Shown: one piece after another, positions 51,901 through 61,610 of the stretch
Numbering within the stretch: the stretch's first letter is position 1
How the letters are laid out: each line of letters begins with the position of its first letter
Assembly: GCF_013184805.1 (NCBI RefSeq)
Contig: NZ_JAATNG010000001.1
Coordinates: 1,302,001 to 1,366,000 of the forward strand
Reading direction: 5' to 3'
Length of the DNA stretch: 64,000 nucleotides
Source of the DNA: Pseudoruegeria sp. HB172150
Lineage (GTDB): Bacteria > Pseudomonadota > Alphaproteobacteria > Rhodobacterales > Rhodobacteraceae
The notes under the pieces: generated by a model
The model's database searches: none
Seen by the model: only the letters and a program-made list of their open reading frames with translations
Told to the model about the DNA's origin: nothing
Translations under genes and position numbers: made by a program

Positions 51901-52637
51901 GCCGTCTTCTGGAAGTCTCCGGCGTCTCCGTCTCCTTCGACGGGTTCAAGGCGATCAACAACCTGTCCTTCTCCATCGACACGGCGGAACTCCGCGCCGT
52001 CATCGGCCCGAACGGCGCCGGCAAGACCACCTTCATGGACATCGTCACCGGCAAGACCAGGCCCGACGAGGGCAGCGTCCTCTGGGGCGACAAGTCGGTC
52101 TCGCTCCTGCGCATGTCCGAGGCCAAGATCGCGCAGGCCGGCGTCGGGCGCAAATTCCAGCGGCCCACCGTCTTTGAGGATCAGTCGGTCTTCGACAACC
52201 TGCTGATGGCCCTGAAGAACAACCGCACCCCGTGGTCCGTCCTGTTCTACAAGCCCAGCAACGCCGACAAGGCACGTGTCGTCGAGCTGGCCGAGGAAAT
52301 CGGGCTGGAACAGCAACTCGCGCGGAAGTCCGGCGAACTGTCGCACGGCCAGAAGCAATGGCTGGAGATCGGCATGCTTCTGGCGCAGGAGCCGCAGCTT
52401 CTGCTGGTGGACGAACCCGCCGCGGGCATGACCCCTGCCGAGCGCGAACACACGACCGACCTGCTGAAAGAGGCCGCCAAGACGCGCGCGGTCGTGGTTG
52501 TCGAGCATGACATGGAATTCGTCCGCCGGCTGGAATGCAAGGTGACGGTGCTGCACGAAGGGTCGGTTCTGGCCGAGGGTTCGATTGACCACGTGACGCA
52601 GAACAAGGAAGTCATCGAAGTGTATCTGGGGCGCTGA
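51897..52637 (+). CDS. urtD: Urea ABC transporter ATPase UrtD
   Basis: A 246-residue ABC ATPase of the LivG type. Walker A is GPNGAGKTT, the signature motif LSHGQKQWLEIG, Walker B LLLVDEPAAGM, with the switch histidine in VVVEHDMEFV. It overlaps urtC by 4 bases and is followed by urtE after 3 bases. Confidence 0.96.
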   Translation: MSRLLEVSGVSVSFDGFKAINNLSFSIDTAELRAVIGPNGAGKTTFMDIVTGKTRPDEGSVLWGDKSVSLLRMSEAKIAQAGVGRKFQRPTVFEDQSVFDNLLMALKNNRTPWSVLFYKPSNADKARVVELAEEIGLEQQLARKSGELSHGQKQWLEIGMLLAQEPQLLLVDEPAAGMTPAEREHTTDLLKEAAKTRAVVVVEHDMEFVRRLECKVTVLHEGSVLAEGSIDHVTQNKEVIEVYLGR

Positions 52638-52640
52638 ACG

Positions 52641-53336
52641 ATGTTGGAAATCAAGGACCTGACCCTGCACTACGGCGGCTCGCAGATCCTCTACGGGATC
52701 GACCTCGCCGCCGCCGAGGGCGAAGTGACCTGCGTCATGGGCACCAATGGCGTCGGCAAGACCTCTCTCCTGAAGGCGCTGTCGGGAACGCATCAGCGAT
52801 CCGCCGGGGATTACCGGCTGGATGGAGAGGAAATCGGCAAGGTCCCGGCGCACGTTCTGGCGCAGAAGGGCATCGGCTACGTGCCGCAGGGCAGGGACAT
52901 CTTCCCGCTCCTGACCGTGCGCGAGAATCTCGAAACCGCCTATGCCTGCCTGCCGAAGTCGGAACATTTCGTCCCCGACGAGATCTTCGAACTGTTCCCG
53001 ATCCTCAAGGAATTCATGAACCGCCGCGGCGGCGACCTGTCCGGCGGCCAGCAGCAGCAGCTCGCCATCGCCCGCGCGATGCTCACCAAGCCCAAGGTCC
53101 TGCTGCTGGACGAACCGACCGAGGGCATCCAGCCCAACATCATCCAGCAGATCGGCCGCGTCATCGAATACCTGCGCGACAAGGGCGGCATGGCGATCAT
53201 CCTCGTCGAACAGTACTTCGCCTTCGCCTACGACCTCGCCAACAGGTTCTACGTCCTCGAACGCGGCGCGGTCACCATGTCCGGCGCGAAGTCGGACCTT
53301 GAACGCGACAAGCTGCTCGCCGCCGTCTCCGTCTGA
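52641..53336 (+). CDS. urtE: Urea ABC transporter ATPase UrtE
   Basis: A 231-residue LivF-type ABC ATPase: Walker A GTNGVGKTS, signature LSGGQQQQLAIARA, Walker B VLLLDEPTEGI. It completes the urea importer and pairs with UrtD. The gene converges on the VWA-repeat gene with a gap of 3 bases. Confidence 0.96.
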   Translation: MLEIKDLTLHYGGSQILYGIDLAAAEGEVTCVMGTNGVGKTSLLKALSGTHQRSAGDYRLDGEEIGKVPAHVLAQKGIGYVPQGRDIFPLLTVRENLETAYACLPKSEHFVPDEIFELFPILKEFMNRRGGDLSGGQQQQLAIARAMLTKPKVLLLDEPTEGIQPNIIQQIGRVIEYLRDKGGMAIILVEQYFAFAYDLANRFYVLERGAVTMSGAKSDLERDKLLAAVSV

Positions 53337-53339
53337 CCG

Positions 53340-56069
53340 CTATTCAAGCACCAGCGGCTGGCTGTAGATCACTTTCCGGCCCTGACCCAGCACGTATCTC
53401 AGCTCGTAGACCCCCGGCACGGCGGGCAGCTGCACCATGGCGGGCGACCCGCGCGAGGTATGGAAATAATGGCTCCCCAGCCGGTCGCCCCGCTTCGCCA
53501 CCTCGATGTAATCACTGGCGTAACCCGGCCCCGTCCAGCCGACGCGCAGCTTCCCCCCGGCTTCGGCGCGGTCCGGCGCCTCCAGCGTCGCCGTCACGTC
53601 GGTCAGGGTGATCGGCGCCCGCGCCAGAACCTTGCGCCCGCCCGACGACATCACATAGCGCAGCTCGTACTCCCCCGGCTCCACCGGCAGGATCAGCCGC
53701 ACCGGCTGCCCGCTGCGCGTGGACCGGTAGATCGGCGAAAGCTCGTCCGGCGACAGCGCCGGCACCACCGCGATATAGTCGTTGCGATAGCCCGGGCCTT
53801 CCCAGTTCACCGCGATCTCGCTGCCGATCGGCGCGCTCTCGGGCCCGCTCAGGCGCGCCTCGACCGGCGTCACCTGAACCACGCCCCGCGCCATCGTCCG
53901 GCGATCCTGCCCGGACACATAGCGGATCTCGTACTCCCCCGGCTCCGGCGGCATCAGCAGCTGCAGCGGCGACCCGATCCGCGTGTAGGAATAGTTGAGC
54001 CACCGGCCCTCGCTGGCGCCCGCATAGGTCACGGCGATCAGGTCGTTGCGATAGCCGGGGCCCTTCCAGGCCACCTCCAGCGCGTCGCCCGCGGCAACGG
54101 TCTCGGAAAAGGACAGGCTGTAGTCGAGCGACTTGAGCGTCACCGGCACCCGCGTCAGCACGGTCCGGTCCCGGTTCATCACATAGGCGATGTCGTATTC
54201 GCCGGACTCCACCGGCAGCTCCAGCCGCGCGGGAGATCCCTCGCCGGTATAGGCGACATTGATCCAGCGGGTGCCGTCGCGCGGCATCACCGCGATGAAG
54301 TCCAGCGGATGATCCGGGCCTTCCCACGCGATCTCCGCCGTTGCACCGGCCACCAGGTCCGCAGGCACCGACAAAGACGCGCTGGCTGTTTCAATCTCGA
54401 TGGGCGAGCGGGCCACGATCCTGCGGCCCTGATCCATGACATAGGCGATATCGTAGGCGCCCGCCTGCGAGGGCAGGGCCAGTTTCAGGGGCGTTCCGTC
54501 CCGCACGTAGCCATAGCTCACCTGCGCATCCTCGCCGCGCGGGACTATGGCGATCATGTCGTTTCGATATCCCGGCCCGGTCCAGTCGACAGAGACCGTC
54601 GCGCCGGCGAGGGCTGTTTGCGGCCCGGTGACGCTGGCATCGACCCCCTCGACGGTCAGAGGCACGCGCGCCAGGACCGTGTCGCGCTGCGCCATCACGT
54701 AGGCCAGTTCATAGTCGCCGCCCTGCGGCGGCAGGGTCAGGCTCAGCGGCGAGCCGTCGCGGGTATAGGCATGCGCCGCCACCACATCATCCGGCCCCAG
54801 AACGGCAATGCGGTCGCCCGGATATCCCGGCCCGGACCATGTCACCCGGATCGTGGCGCCCGCCAGCATTTCGCCTTCCGCAGACAGGTCTGCGTCGACC
54901 GGCGCCACCTCGATCTCCGCGCGGGCCAGGACCTCGCGCCCCTCGCTCCGGACATAGCGGATTTCGTAGCGGCCGGGCTGTGGCGGCATCAGCAGCTGCA
55001 GCGGCGTGCCTTCCCCGCTGTAGGTGTAATTGATCCAGGCGCCGTTCTCGCCGTCAGGTTCGGATATGGCGATAAAATCTCCGGCGGCGTCGGGGCCGGT
55101 CCAGTCCACAGTGACGGTCGCGCCGGCCATTGCTGTTTCGGGCGCGGCGATCTCCACCGGTCTGTCGGCCGGAGGCAGGATAAGGGTGACGGTGACATCT
55201 TCGTCGCTGACCGACACTGCCCGTTGTGCCTCGGCACCGTCCCGAACCCGGCGGACGTAAGCCGTGTAGTCGCCGGGTGGCAGGTCCAGCCGTGGCTGCG
55301 CCTTGTCGGACACGTCAAAGGTCGCCCCGTCGGCCGTTTCGACGCGCCAGGTAAGCCCGTCGGCTATCGCCGGCCCGCCATCGCCCGAGAGCGCGCTCAG
55401 GTTGACCGACACGGCATCAGATGCCGGATCGTCGCCCGGCGGTGATGCGGTACCGGCTGCGCCCTGCAGGGCTGCGGTCAGTTCGGCGGCATCGGCGGCG
55501 GTGTGGAACGTGCCGCCGGTCTCGTCCGCGAGGCATTGCAGCTGTTCAAGGGCCGCCGGATCCGACACGTCGAACCCGATCACGTGAGCGGTGAAATCGG
55601 TGCCGATCTGTCCGAGGAGGCGGCCAACTTCGCAGGGATCGACGTTGCAGGTCTCGTTTCCGTCCGAGACGAGGATCACGGTAGCGGGTCTGTTGGTGAA
55701 ATCCAGCGCCTCCGCCGCCGCCATCACGGCCGCGGAAAGCGGCGTCTTGCCGCGCGGTTTGATGCGGTTCACAGCCTCGACGATACTTGCCGACGTTCCG
55801 GATTCGGGCGCGATGACCATCTCGACATCGTTGCAGTCGCCTTCGTTCCGGTGTCCGTAGGCTGCCAGTCCCAGCGGCTGATCGTCGGGGAAGTCGCGGA
55901 GGAGATCGGCGATGGCCTCGCGTGCGATGACGATCTTGTTGACGCCGTCGATCTGGCCCCACATCGAACCCGATCCGTCAAGGATCAGCATGGCCGGCGG
56001 GCGGTCCTGTGCGGATGCGGAACAGGCGAAGGCAAGAAAGAAGCTCAGGACCAGCAGGCAGCGAGGCAT
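53340..56069 (-). CDS. Exported VWA protein with seven tandem beta modules
   Basis: A 909-residue exported protein. Signal peptide (MPRCLLVLSFFLAFACSASAQ), then a VWA domain with MIDAS motif DGSGSM (residues 29-34) and TPLSAAV, then, after a linker, seven modules of about 85 residues. Each has a pattern like ALAGATVSVDWTGPGYRND-I-V, then SYGY-DGTPLKLALP--GAYDIAYVM, then an R-pi-e strand. Such modules look like beta sandwiches. The protein probably acts in the periplasm or at the surface in binding or adhesion. The ATG has an AAGGAT site. Confidence 0.85.
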   Translation of the reverse strand: MPRCLLVLSFFLAFACSASAQDRPPAMLILDGSGSMWGQIDGVNKIVIAREAIADLLRDFPDDQPLGLAAYGHRNEGDCNDVEMVIAPESGTSASIVEAVNRIKPRGKTPLSAAVMAAAEALDFTNRPATVILVSDGNETCNVDPCEVGRLLGQIGTDFTAHVIGFDVSDPAALEQLQCLADETGGTFHTAADAAELTAALQGAAGTASPPGDDPASDAVSVNLSALSGDGGPAIADGLTWRVETADGATFDVSDKAQPRLDLPPGDYTAYVRRVRDGAEAQRAVSVSDEDVTVTLILPPADRPVEIAAPETAMAGATVTVDWTGPDAAGDFIAISEPDGENGAWINYTYSGEGTPLQLLMPPQPGRYEIRYVRSEGREVLARAEIEVAPVDADLSAEGEMLAGATIRVTWSGPGYPGDRIAVLGPDDVVAAHAYTRDGSPLSLTLPPQGGDYELAYVMAQRDTVLARVPLTVEGVDASVTGPQTALAGATVSVDWTGPGYRNDMIAIVPRGEDAQVSYGYVRDGTPLKLALPSQAGAYDIAYVMDQGRRIVARSPIEIETASASLSVPADLVAGATAEIAWEGPDHPLDFIAVMPRDGTRWINVAYTGEGSPARLELPVESGEYDIAYVMNRDRTVLTRVPVTLKSLDYSLSFSETVAAGDALEVAWKGPGYRNDLIAVTYAGASEGRWLNYSYTRIGSPLQLLMPPEPGEYEIRYVSGQDRRTMARGVVQVTPVEARLSGPESAPIGSEIAVNWEGPGYRNDYIAVVPALSPDELSPIYRSTRSGQPVRLILPVEPGEYELRYVMSSGGRKVLARAPITLTDVTATLEAPDRAEAGGKLRVGWTGPGYASDYIEVAKRGDRLGSHYFHTSRGSPAMVQLPAVPGVYELRYVLGQGRKVIYSQPLVLE

Positions 56070-56262
56070 CCATCGATCCTTCGGGAGGCGGCATTCATGT
56101 AAGGAATAGGCCCCGTGCATGGCCTCGGAAACAGCCGCGGCCCGGTCAGCGAAACACAGGAACCTGTTCTTGTTGTACATTCTTGCCTTGCCGCGCCTTG
56201 CCTGCCGCTTGTCGGAAGGGTAGTCGGGCGCTGGTACTTTCAACGCAGCATACCCGGAACTT

Positions 56263-57462
56263 ATGGTCCTGCCTTCTTTTCTTTCGGTCACGCTGGGCCT
56301 GATCGTCTATTTTCTTGGCGCGTTCTTCACACGGAAGATCGCTTTCCTTAGGAATTACAACATCCCGGAACCGGTGTCAGGCAGCATCGCGGTTGCCCTC
56401 GGGACATGGGTGATCTTCCGGTGGACCGGCACCGAGATCACCTTTGACCTGTCGATCCGCGACTATCTGCTGGTGCTGTTCTTTTCCACCATCGGGCTGA
56501 ATGCGCAGATTCAGGATCTGTACAGGAACGGCAAGGCGCTGCTGGTTCTGCTGCTGCTGACGGTGGTGTTCATCGTGGTGCAGAACGTGGTCGCCCTGAT
56601 CGGGGTAACGGCCTTTGGTCTGCCGCGTGCGTCTGCGGTGATGCTGGGGTCTGCATCTCTGATCGGCGGGCACGGGACCTCGATTGCCTGGGGGCCGCGC
56701 GTGAGCGAGATCACAGGGATGGACAGCATCGACGAACTCGGGATCGCGGCGGCGACGCTGGGGCTGGTGCTTGCCACGCTTGTGGGCGGTCCGATTGCCA
56801 AGTTCCTGATCGAGCGGAACGGGCTGGAAGGCGATCACGAGACGGTTCCGACCGTCGGCCTCGAATACGAGGAGCCGGGCGAACCGCATGAGCAGATCGA
56901 TCACGTTAGCCTTATGCGCGCTCTGCTTGTGTCGCATGTGGTCATCCTGTTCGGTTACATCCTGCATGGATTGCTGGCGCGGGCAGGGCTGGACCTGCCC
57001 CTGTTCGTGCCCTGCCTGCTGATGGGGATCGTGTTGTCCAACACGGTGCCCGTCGCACTGCCGCGGCTGCCCTGGCCGGCCCGGACGCGCGCGCTTGCGA
57101 TCACGTCGGATTACAGCCTGTCGCTGTTCCTCGCGATGTCGCTGATGAGCATGCAGTTCTGGACGCTGCAGGGCGTCGGCGGGCCGCTGATCGCGGTGCT
57201 GGCGGTGCAGGTCGCGGTGGCGGCGGTCTTCATTCTTTTCGTATTCTTCCCGCTGATGGGGCGGAGCTATACTGCGGCGGTGCTGTCGGCGGGCTTCGCC
57301 GGGTTCACGCTGGGGGCGACGCCGACGGCCATCGCGAACATGTCGTCGGTGACGAAATCCTACGGCGCGGCGCCGCTGGCCTTTATCCTGCTGCCGCTGG
57401 TGTCGGCATTCTTCGTCGACCTCGCCAATGCCGTCGTGATCCAGTTCTTCGTGTCGCTGTAA
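56263..57462 (+). CDS. gltS: Sodium/glutamate symporter
   Basis: A 399-residue polytopic membrane protein of the GltS family, with about ten helices in two inverted halves. Signatures include GGHGTSIAWGPRV in the first half and LGATPTAIANMSSVTKSYG in the second, matching the conserved reentrant loops. It imports glutamate with sodium. It lies after the VWA gene on the opposite strand. Confidence 0.9.
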   Translation: MVLPSFLSVTLGLIVYFLGAFFTRKIAFLRNYNIPEPVSGSIAVALGTWVIFRWTGTEITFDLSIRDYLLVLFFSTIGLNAQIQDLYRNGKALLVLLLLTVVFIVVQNVVALIGVTAFGLPRASAVMLGSASLIGGHGTSIAWGPRVSEITGMDSIDELGIAAATLGLVLATLVGGPIAKFLIERNGLEGDHETVPTVGLEYEEPGEPHEQIDHVSLMRALLVSHVVILFGYILHGLLARAGLDLPLFVPCLLMGIVLSNTVPVALPRLPWPARTRALAITSDYSLSLFLAMSLMSMQFWTLQGVGGPLIAVLAVQVAVAAVFILFVFFPLMGRSYTAAVLSAGFAGFTLGATPTAIANMSSVTKSYGAAPLAFILLPLVSAFFVDLANAVVIQFFVSL

Positions 57463-57533
57463 TGGCGCGTGTCCGCGCGGTGTCCTCACCCTACGTTTGC
57501 GCTAGCATGCCTGAAATCAATGACTTGACCCCC

Positions 57534-57549
57534 CGTCCCCATGGGGACG
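57534..57549. terminator. Palindrome CGTCCCCATGGGGACG
   Basis: A 16-base perfect palindrome without spacer between the convergent GltS and YejA-like genes. It could terminate either, but has no T tract. Confidence 0.35.
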
Positions 57550-57553
57550 CTTC

Positions 57554-59392
57554 CTAAGGCAGGGCCCCCTGCGCCTTCAGCGCCTGGTATTTCTCCTCGT
57601 CCCACCACCAGTAATCCTCACCCCTGTCATAGGGCGGCTTCACCTCCGGCATCCCGAAGACATCCCAATAGGCCAGCCACTGGGTCCCCTTGTACCAGTT
57701 CGGCACCCAGATATGCTTCGCCCGCAGCACCCGGTCCAGCGCCCGGGTGGTGACCTTCATCGTCTCAAGGTCCTCCGCCCCGATGATCTCTTCGATCAGG
57801 GCATCGACCACCGGGTCCTTCACCCCGGCGAGGTTCAAAGTCCCCGGCGCGTCCGCACCCTCCGAGCCGAAGACCGTCCTCAGTTCCACCGAAGGCCGGA
57901 TCGGCAGCACGATCCGCGCGCTCATGATGTCGTAGTTGAAGTCCTCCTGCCGCTGCACCTCCTCAGCCGCATCGACCCGCGTCATGATCGCATCGATCCC
58001 GACCCGGCGAAGGTTCTCGACATAGGGCAGGATCACCCGCTCGAAGCTGGCGCTGTCGGTGAGGATCTCTATCGTCAGCAGGTCACCTTCGGCATTGCGC
58101 CGCTGCCCGTCGTCGCCCACGGTCCACCCAGCCTCGTCGAGCAGCGCCGAGGCCTTCCGGATGGCAGCGCGGTCGATCTTGGTTTCCTCGGACGACACAG
58201 CGGGCGACACCGCCGGCTCGGTGAAGACAGTCTCCGGCAGCTGGTCGCGGTACTTCTCCAGCACCGAAAGCTCAGCGCCTTCCGGCAGCCCCTCTGCCTG
58301 CAGGTCCGAATTCTCGTAGAAACTGTCTGACCGAAGGTAGAGCCCGTGGAACAGGGTCTTGTTGGTCCATTCGAAATTGAACATCAGGCCGATGGCCTCG
58401 CGCACGCGGATGTCCTGAAACTTCTCGCGCCGCAGGTTCATGTAAAAGCCCTGCGCCCCGGAAGAGCGGCCGTCGGGGATCTCGTCGCGGACCACCCAAC
58501 CCTTGTCGAGCGCGGGAAAGTCGTAGCCGGTCGCCCAGAGGGCAGAAGAATATTCCTCATGCAGCAGGTATTCCCCGACCTTCAGCGCCTCGAAAGCGGC
58601 GGTCACGTCGGCGAAATACTCGTAGACGAAGCAGTCGAAATTGTTCTTGCCGACATTCACCGGCAAATCGGCGCCCCAGTAGTCCTCGTCGCGGCAATAG
58701 GTGATCCGGCGGCCCGGATCGACATCGGCGATGCGGTACCAGCCCGAACTGACGGGTGGATCGAGCGTGGATTCGCTGAACGGCACTTCTTCGTAGTAGT
58801 GCTTTGGCAGAACCGGCAGTTCACCCACACGCGCCGGCAGATCGCGGTATGCCGCGCCCTCACGGAAGCTGACCTTGACCCGAAGCGGGTCGAGTTCCTC
58901 GACTTCGACGACATCTTCCAGCGTTATTTGCCAGTAGGGGGAGCCTTCTGTCTTCAGCGCGTTCAGGGTCCAGACAACGTCCTCCGCGCGGATCGGGTGG
59001 CCGTCGGAGAACATTGCCTCCTCGCGCATGTTGAAGATCACCCAGGAACGGTCCTCTGGGTATTCGAGGCTTTCGGCGATCAAACCGTAATAGGCGGAAG
59101 GTTCGTCGAACGCTTCGGCCAGCAGGGCGTCATGGATGCGCAGCAGTCCCTGGGCCCTCTCGCCCTTGAGGATGAAATAGTTGAGGCTGTCGAAGGTTCC
59201 TGATGCGAGCGTGCCACGAAAACTCATGCGCCCGCCCTTCGGTGCATCCGGGTTCACATACTCGAAATGCTCAAAATCGGCCGGGTATTTCAGATCTCCG
59301 AACGGCGAAATTCCATGGGCCGTTATCGTTTCCTGCGCCGCTGCGGGCATGGCAAAGAGAAGGGCTGCGAGAGCGAGGCGCGGAGTGGACAT
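57554..59392 (-). CDS. Oligopeptide/microcin C-type ABC substrate-binding protein (YejA-like)
   Basis: A 612-residue periplasmic binding protein of family 5 with a signal peptide (MSTPRLALAALLFAMPAAAQ). The opening AHGISPFGDLKYPADFEHFEYVNPDAPKGG and later sections match the YejA group for oligopeptide/microcin C uptake. No permease or ATPase genes follow: the downstream gene is a convergent symporter. The binding protein may feed a transporter encoded elsewhere. The ATG chosen is 45 codons into a longer open frame. Confidence 0.87.
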   Translation of the reverse strand: MSTPRLALAALLFAMPAAAQETITAHGISPFGDLKYPADFEHFEYVNPDAPKGGRMSFRGTLASGTFDSLNYFILKGERAQGLLRIHDALLAEAFDEPSAYYGLIAESLEYPEDRSWVIFNMREEAMFSDGHPIRAEDVVWTLNALKTEGSPYWQITLEDVVEVEELDPLRVKVSFREGAAYRDLPARVGELPVLPKHYYEEVPFSESTLDPPVSSGWYRIADVDPGRRITYCRDEDYWGADLPVNVGKNNFDCFVYEYFADVTAAFEALKVGEYLLHEEYSSALWATGYDFPALDKGWVVRDEIPDGRSSGAQGFYMNLRREKFQDIRVREAIGLMFNFEWTNKTLFHGLYLRSDSFYENSDLQAEGLPEGAELSVLEKYRDQLPETVFTEPAVSPAVSSEETKIDRAAIRKASALLDEAGWTVGDDGQRRNAEGDLLTIEILTDSASFERVILPYVENLRRVGIDAIMTRVDAAEEVQRQEDFNYDIMSARIVLPIRPSVELRTVFGSEGADAPGTLNLAGVKDPVVDALIEEIIGAEDLETMKVTTRALDRVLRAKHIWVPNWYKGTQWLAYWDVFGMPEVKPPYDRGEDYWWWDEEKYQALKAQGALP

Positions 59393-59487
59393 GTGGGTTC
59401 CTGTCGGCTGGCATTCGCGGCCAGTGTACCGCGTTCCTGACATTCGGGAAGTGGTCGCTGGTCTCACATTCAGATTACTGTTGCGGA

Positions 59488-60087
59488 TCAGCTTAGCGGC
59501 GCAGGCACAGGTGTGAGTGCCCGGCAAGTTCGCACGACAAGGGCGGCCGCGAATTCTGGATTCAATGGAAGGTGGCCGAGGAGCAGGCGGTAGAAGACCG
59601 GGCCGTAGGCCATGTCGAGCACCACATCGATATCTGTCGGGAAACTGATTTCGCCACGCGCCGCGGCCTGTTCAATCAGCCGGCGACCGGTTTCACGGCT
59701 TGTCAGGATGACCCGGTTGCGGAAGGCGCGGGTCATCTCGCTTTCCGGGTCGGCCGCGGCGAGGGTTACCGCGATCTGGCGGCCCCGCGTGGTGGCGAAG
59801 GCCCTGACGATGCCGCCGATCTGTGCGGAGAGCGCATCGTGCAGTTTGGTGCCGTCCACTTCTTCCTCGGGCAGGTCGGCGATCAGCGCTGCCATCGCGA
59901 GTTCGCTGGCATTGGCCCAATTGCGATAGATCGTTGGTTTTCCGACACCCGAACGTGCCGCTACCGCTTCCATGGTCAGGCGTCCGAAGCCCTCGTCCAT
60001 CAGGATTGCGTGGGCGGCATCAAGTGCCTTTCGGCGGGCCGCCTTGCTGGGCGGGCGGCCGCGGGGTTTTGGATCGTCTTGACTCAT
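59488..60087 (-). CDS. TetR-family transcriptional regulator
   Basis: A 199-residue TetR regulator. The helix-turn-helix is LTMEAVAARSGVGKPTIYRNWAN near residues 38-60; the rest is the ligand-binding helical domain. The start MSQDDPKPRGRP fits the family, and an upstream ATG at 60126 is too far from the fold. A palindrome (60092-60104) lies just upstream and before the divergent VOC-family gene, suggesting the regulator controls both. Confidence 0.87.
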   Translation of the reverse strand: MSQDDPKPRGRPPSKAARRKALDAAHAILMDEGFGRLTMEAVAARSGVGKPTIYRNWANASELAMAALIADLPEEEVDGTKLHDALSAQIGGIVRAFATTRGRQIAVTLAAADPESEMTRAFRNRVILTSRETGRRLIEQAAARGEISFPTDIDVVLDMAYGPVFYRLLLGHLPLNPEFAAALVVRTCRALTPVPAPLS

Positions 60088-60091
60088 TTCA

Positions 60092-60104
60092 TTACGAAAC
60101 GTAA
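60092..60104. promoter_or_regulatory. TetR operator candidate TTACG-AAA-CGTAA
   Basis: A perfect 5-base inverted repeat with a 3-base centre in the 50-base gap between divergent tetR and the VOC-family gene. It partly overlaps TAACGTTA, a second palindrome. Typical in position and size for a TetR operator. Confidence 0.55.
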
Positions 60105-60137
60105 CGTTATTTAAATACCAACGCAACGGAGATCCCC

Positions 60138-60575
60138 ATGTCCGCCCTCACGCCCTACATCATCGTCAAGGATGCAGCGCGCGCCATCGCGTTCTACACC
60201 GCCGCGTTCGGTGCGGAGGAGGATTTTCGGATGACCGACCCTGGCGACGGCCGCATTGGTCATGCGGAACTGAAGCTGGGGGATAGCGTGCTGATGCTGG
60301 CCGATGAGTACCCGGATTTCGGCGCGTTGAGCCCCGACACAGTTGGCGGAACACCGGTGACACTGCACCTACAGGTTGACGATGTCGATGCGCTGGTCGC
60401 AATGGCGGAACTTGCCGGGGCAACCATTCTGCGGCGTCCCGCCGACCAGAGCTTCGGCGAGCGGAATGCGCAGGTGCAGGACCCGTTCGGCCACCGCTGG
60501 ATGGTCGCGCAGGTAATCGAGGAGGTCACACCAGCAGAAATGCAGCGCCGGTGGGAGGCCGAGACCTCGGCCTGA
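60138..60575 (+). CDS. VOC-family (glyoxalase/dioxygenase fold) protein
   Basis: A 145-residue protein of the vicinal-oxygen-chelate fold: TPYIIVKDAARAIAFYTAAFGAEE, and the C-terminal NAQVQDPFGHRWMVAQ with the metal-binding-like region. Similar proteins include PhnB-like and fosfomycin/bleomycin resistance relatives. No clear catalytic metal set can be assigned. The gene converges on the amidohydrolase with a gap of 6 bases. Confidence 0.87.
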   Translation: MSALTPYIIVKDAARAIAFYTAAFGAEEDFRMTDPGDGRIGHAELKLGDSVLMLADEYPDFGALSPDTVGGTPVTLHLQVDDVDALVAMAELAGATILRRPADQSFGERNAQVQDPFGHRWMVAQVIEEVTPAEMQRRWEAETSA

Positions 60576-60581
60576 CGCGGG

Positions 60582-61610
60582 CTATGCCGGCACAGCTGCC
60601 AGCGACAGGATGCGGCGGTCGGCCTCCACCACGAGCCGTGCGAGGTTGCCGCCCATGAAGCCGTCGATCATCTGTTGCGACATCAAATTGGGATCGTCCT
60701 TCAGCCGCGGGTCGGTATAGCTGCCCCCGGACATCCCGTCGAAAAGCGCCCGGAATCCGCCGAAATGGTACAGCATGTTGCCATAGGGCGCATCGCTGCC
60801 GGCTACTATGTTGCGGCAATAGGGTTCACCGGCGGCAACATAGGCGAGCAGAGCGCTTTCGATATGCGGGTCGCGCTTGGCGCTGAGGACGTAGAACACA
60901 TTAGGCTGGCGCAGGCCGAGTGCGCGGGCCTTCAGGTAATTCTCTTCTGAGTGTACGAAATGGCCACCGCCTCCCGCCATGTGGACCCCGATGACCGGAA
61001 CGTCAGGGTGGCGTTTGGCGATCTCCTCGAGCCCTTCAGGTGGCGTGTAGGGGCCATCGGAACCGAAATGGAAGGCCGGAACCGCACCGAGGCTGACGAT
61101 CTCGTCGACCACTTCCAGCACCATCGGATCAGTGATGGGGTATTCGTTCTGCGCCGGGTTCATCTTGACCACGGGCATGGCGAATTCGGTGACACAGTCG
61201 CGGGCGAGTGTCTTTGCGTTGTCGGTGCCGAGCGCCTTTGGGTCAGTCCAGCCTGCCGGTATTACCCGGGTCGGGTGGTCGATGGCCGCCTGGGCGATTG
61301 CCTTGTTCGCCTTGCGCAGGCTGGCGTGGTTTTCGTCCTTGTCCGGCCCATAGCGGAGCACAGCCGGGTTCTGCCAGCAAAGCGCCATATCGACGTCCGC
61401 GAGGTCCATTGTGGCAATCAGATCCTCCTGCAGCAGCGGGCGACCGTGGTAATAGCCCGGATCGCTGCGAACCTTCTGGGCGATGTCCTGCGGCAGATTG
61501 GCGAATGGTGTCGGATGCACGTCGCCGTCGATGGCGAGAGTCATGCCGTGTTTTTCGAGATAGTTCAGCCGCGCCGTGATGCGGTGGGCCACGTCGGTCG
61601 AGATGCGCAT
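60582..61610 (-). CDS. Amidohydrolase 2 family protein
   Basis: A 342-residue TIM-barrel amidohydrolase of the PF04909 group. DGDVHPTPF carries the metal HxP-like motif near residues 28-36, and FHFGSDGP, GVHMAGGGGH and VAGSDAPYG are the later barrel-end motifs. Members are decarboxylases or hydrolases. The ATG has GGGAGGAAAC. It diverges from the TctC gene, with which it may share a promoter region. Confidence 0.85.
   Translation of the reverse strand: MRISTDVAHRITARLNYLEKHGMTLAIDGDVHPTPFANLPQDIAQKVRSDPGYYHGRPLLQEDLIATMDLADVDMALCWQNPAVLRYGPDKDENHASLRKANKAIAQAAIDHPTRVIPAGWTDPKALGTDNAKTLARDCVTEFAMPVVKMNPAQNEYPITDPMVLEVVDEIVSLGAVPAFHFGSDGPYTPPEGLEEIAKRHPDVPVIGVHMAGGGGHFVHSEENYLKARALGLRQPNVFYVLSAKRDPHIESALLAYVAAGEPYCRNIVAGSDAPYGNMLYHFGGFRALFDGMSGGSYTDPRLKDDPNLMSQQMIDGFMGGNLARLVVEADRRILSLAAVPA

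Noticed and set aside
53460-55445. 661-codon frame opposite the VWA-repeat gene
   Set aside because: Its apparent repeats are the reverse complement of the seven protein modules; the real gene has signal peptide, ribosome site and domain motifs.
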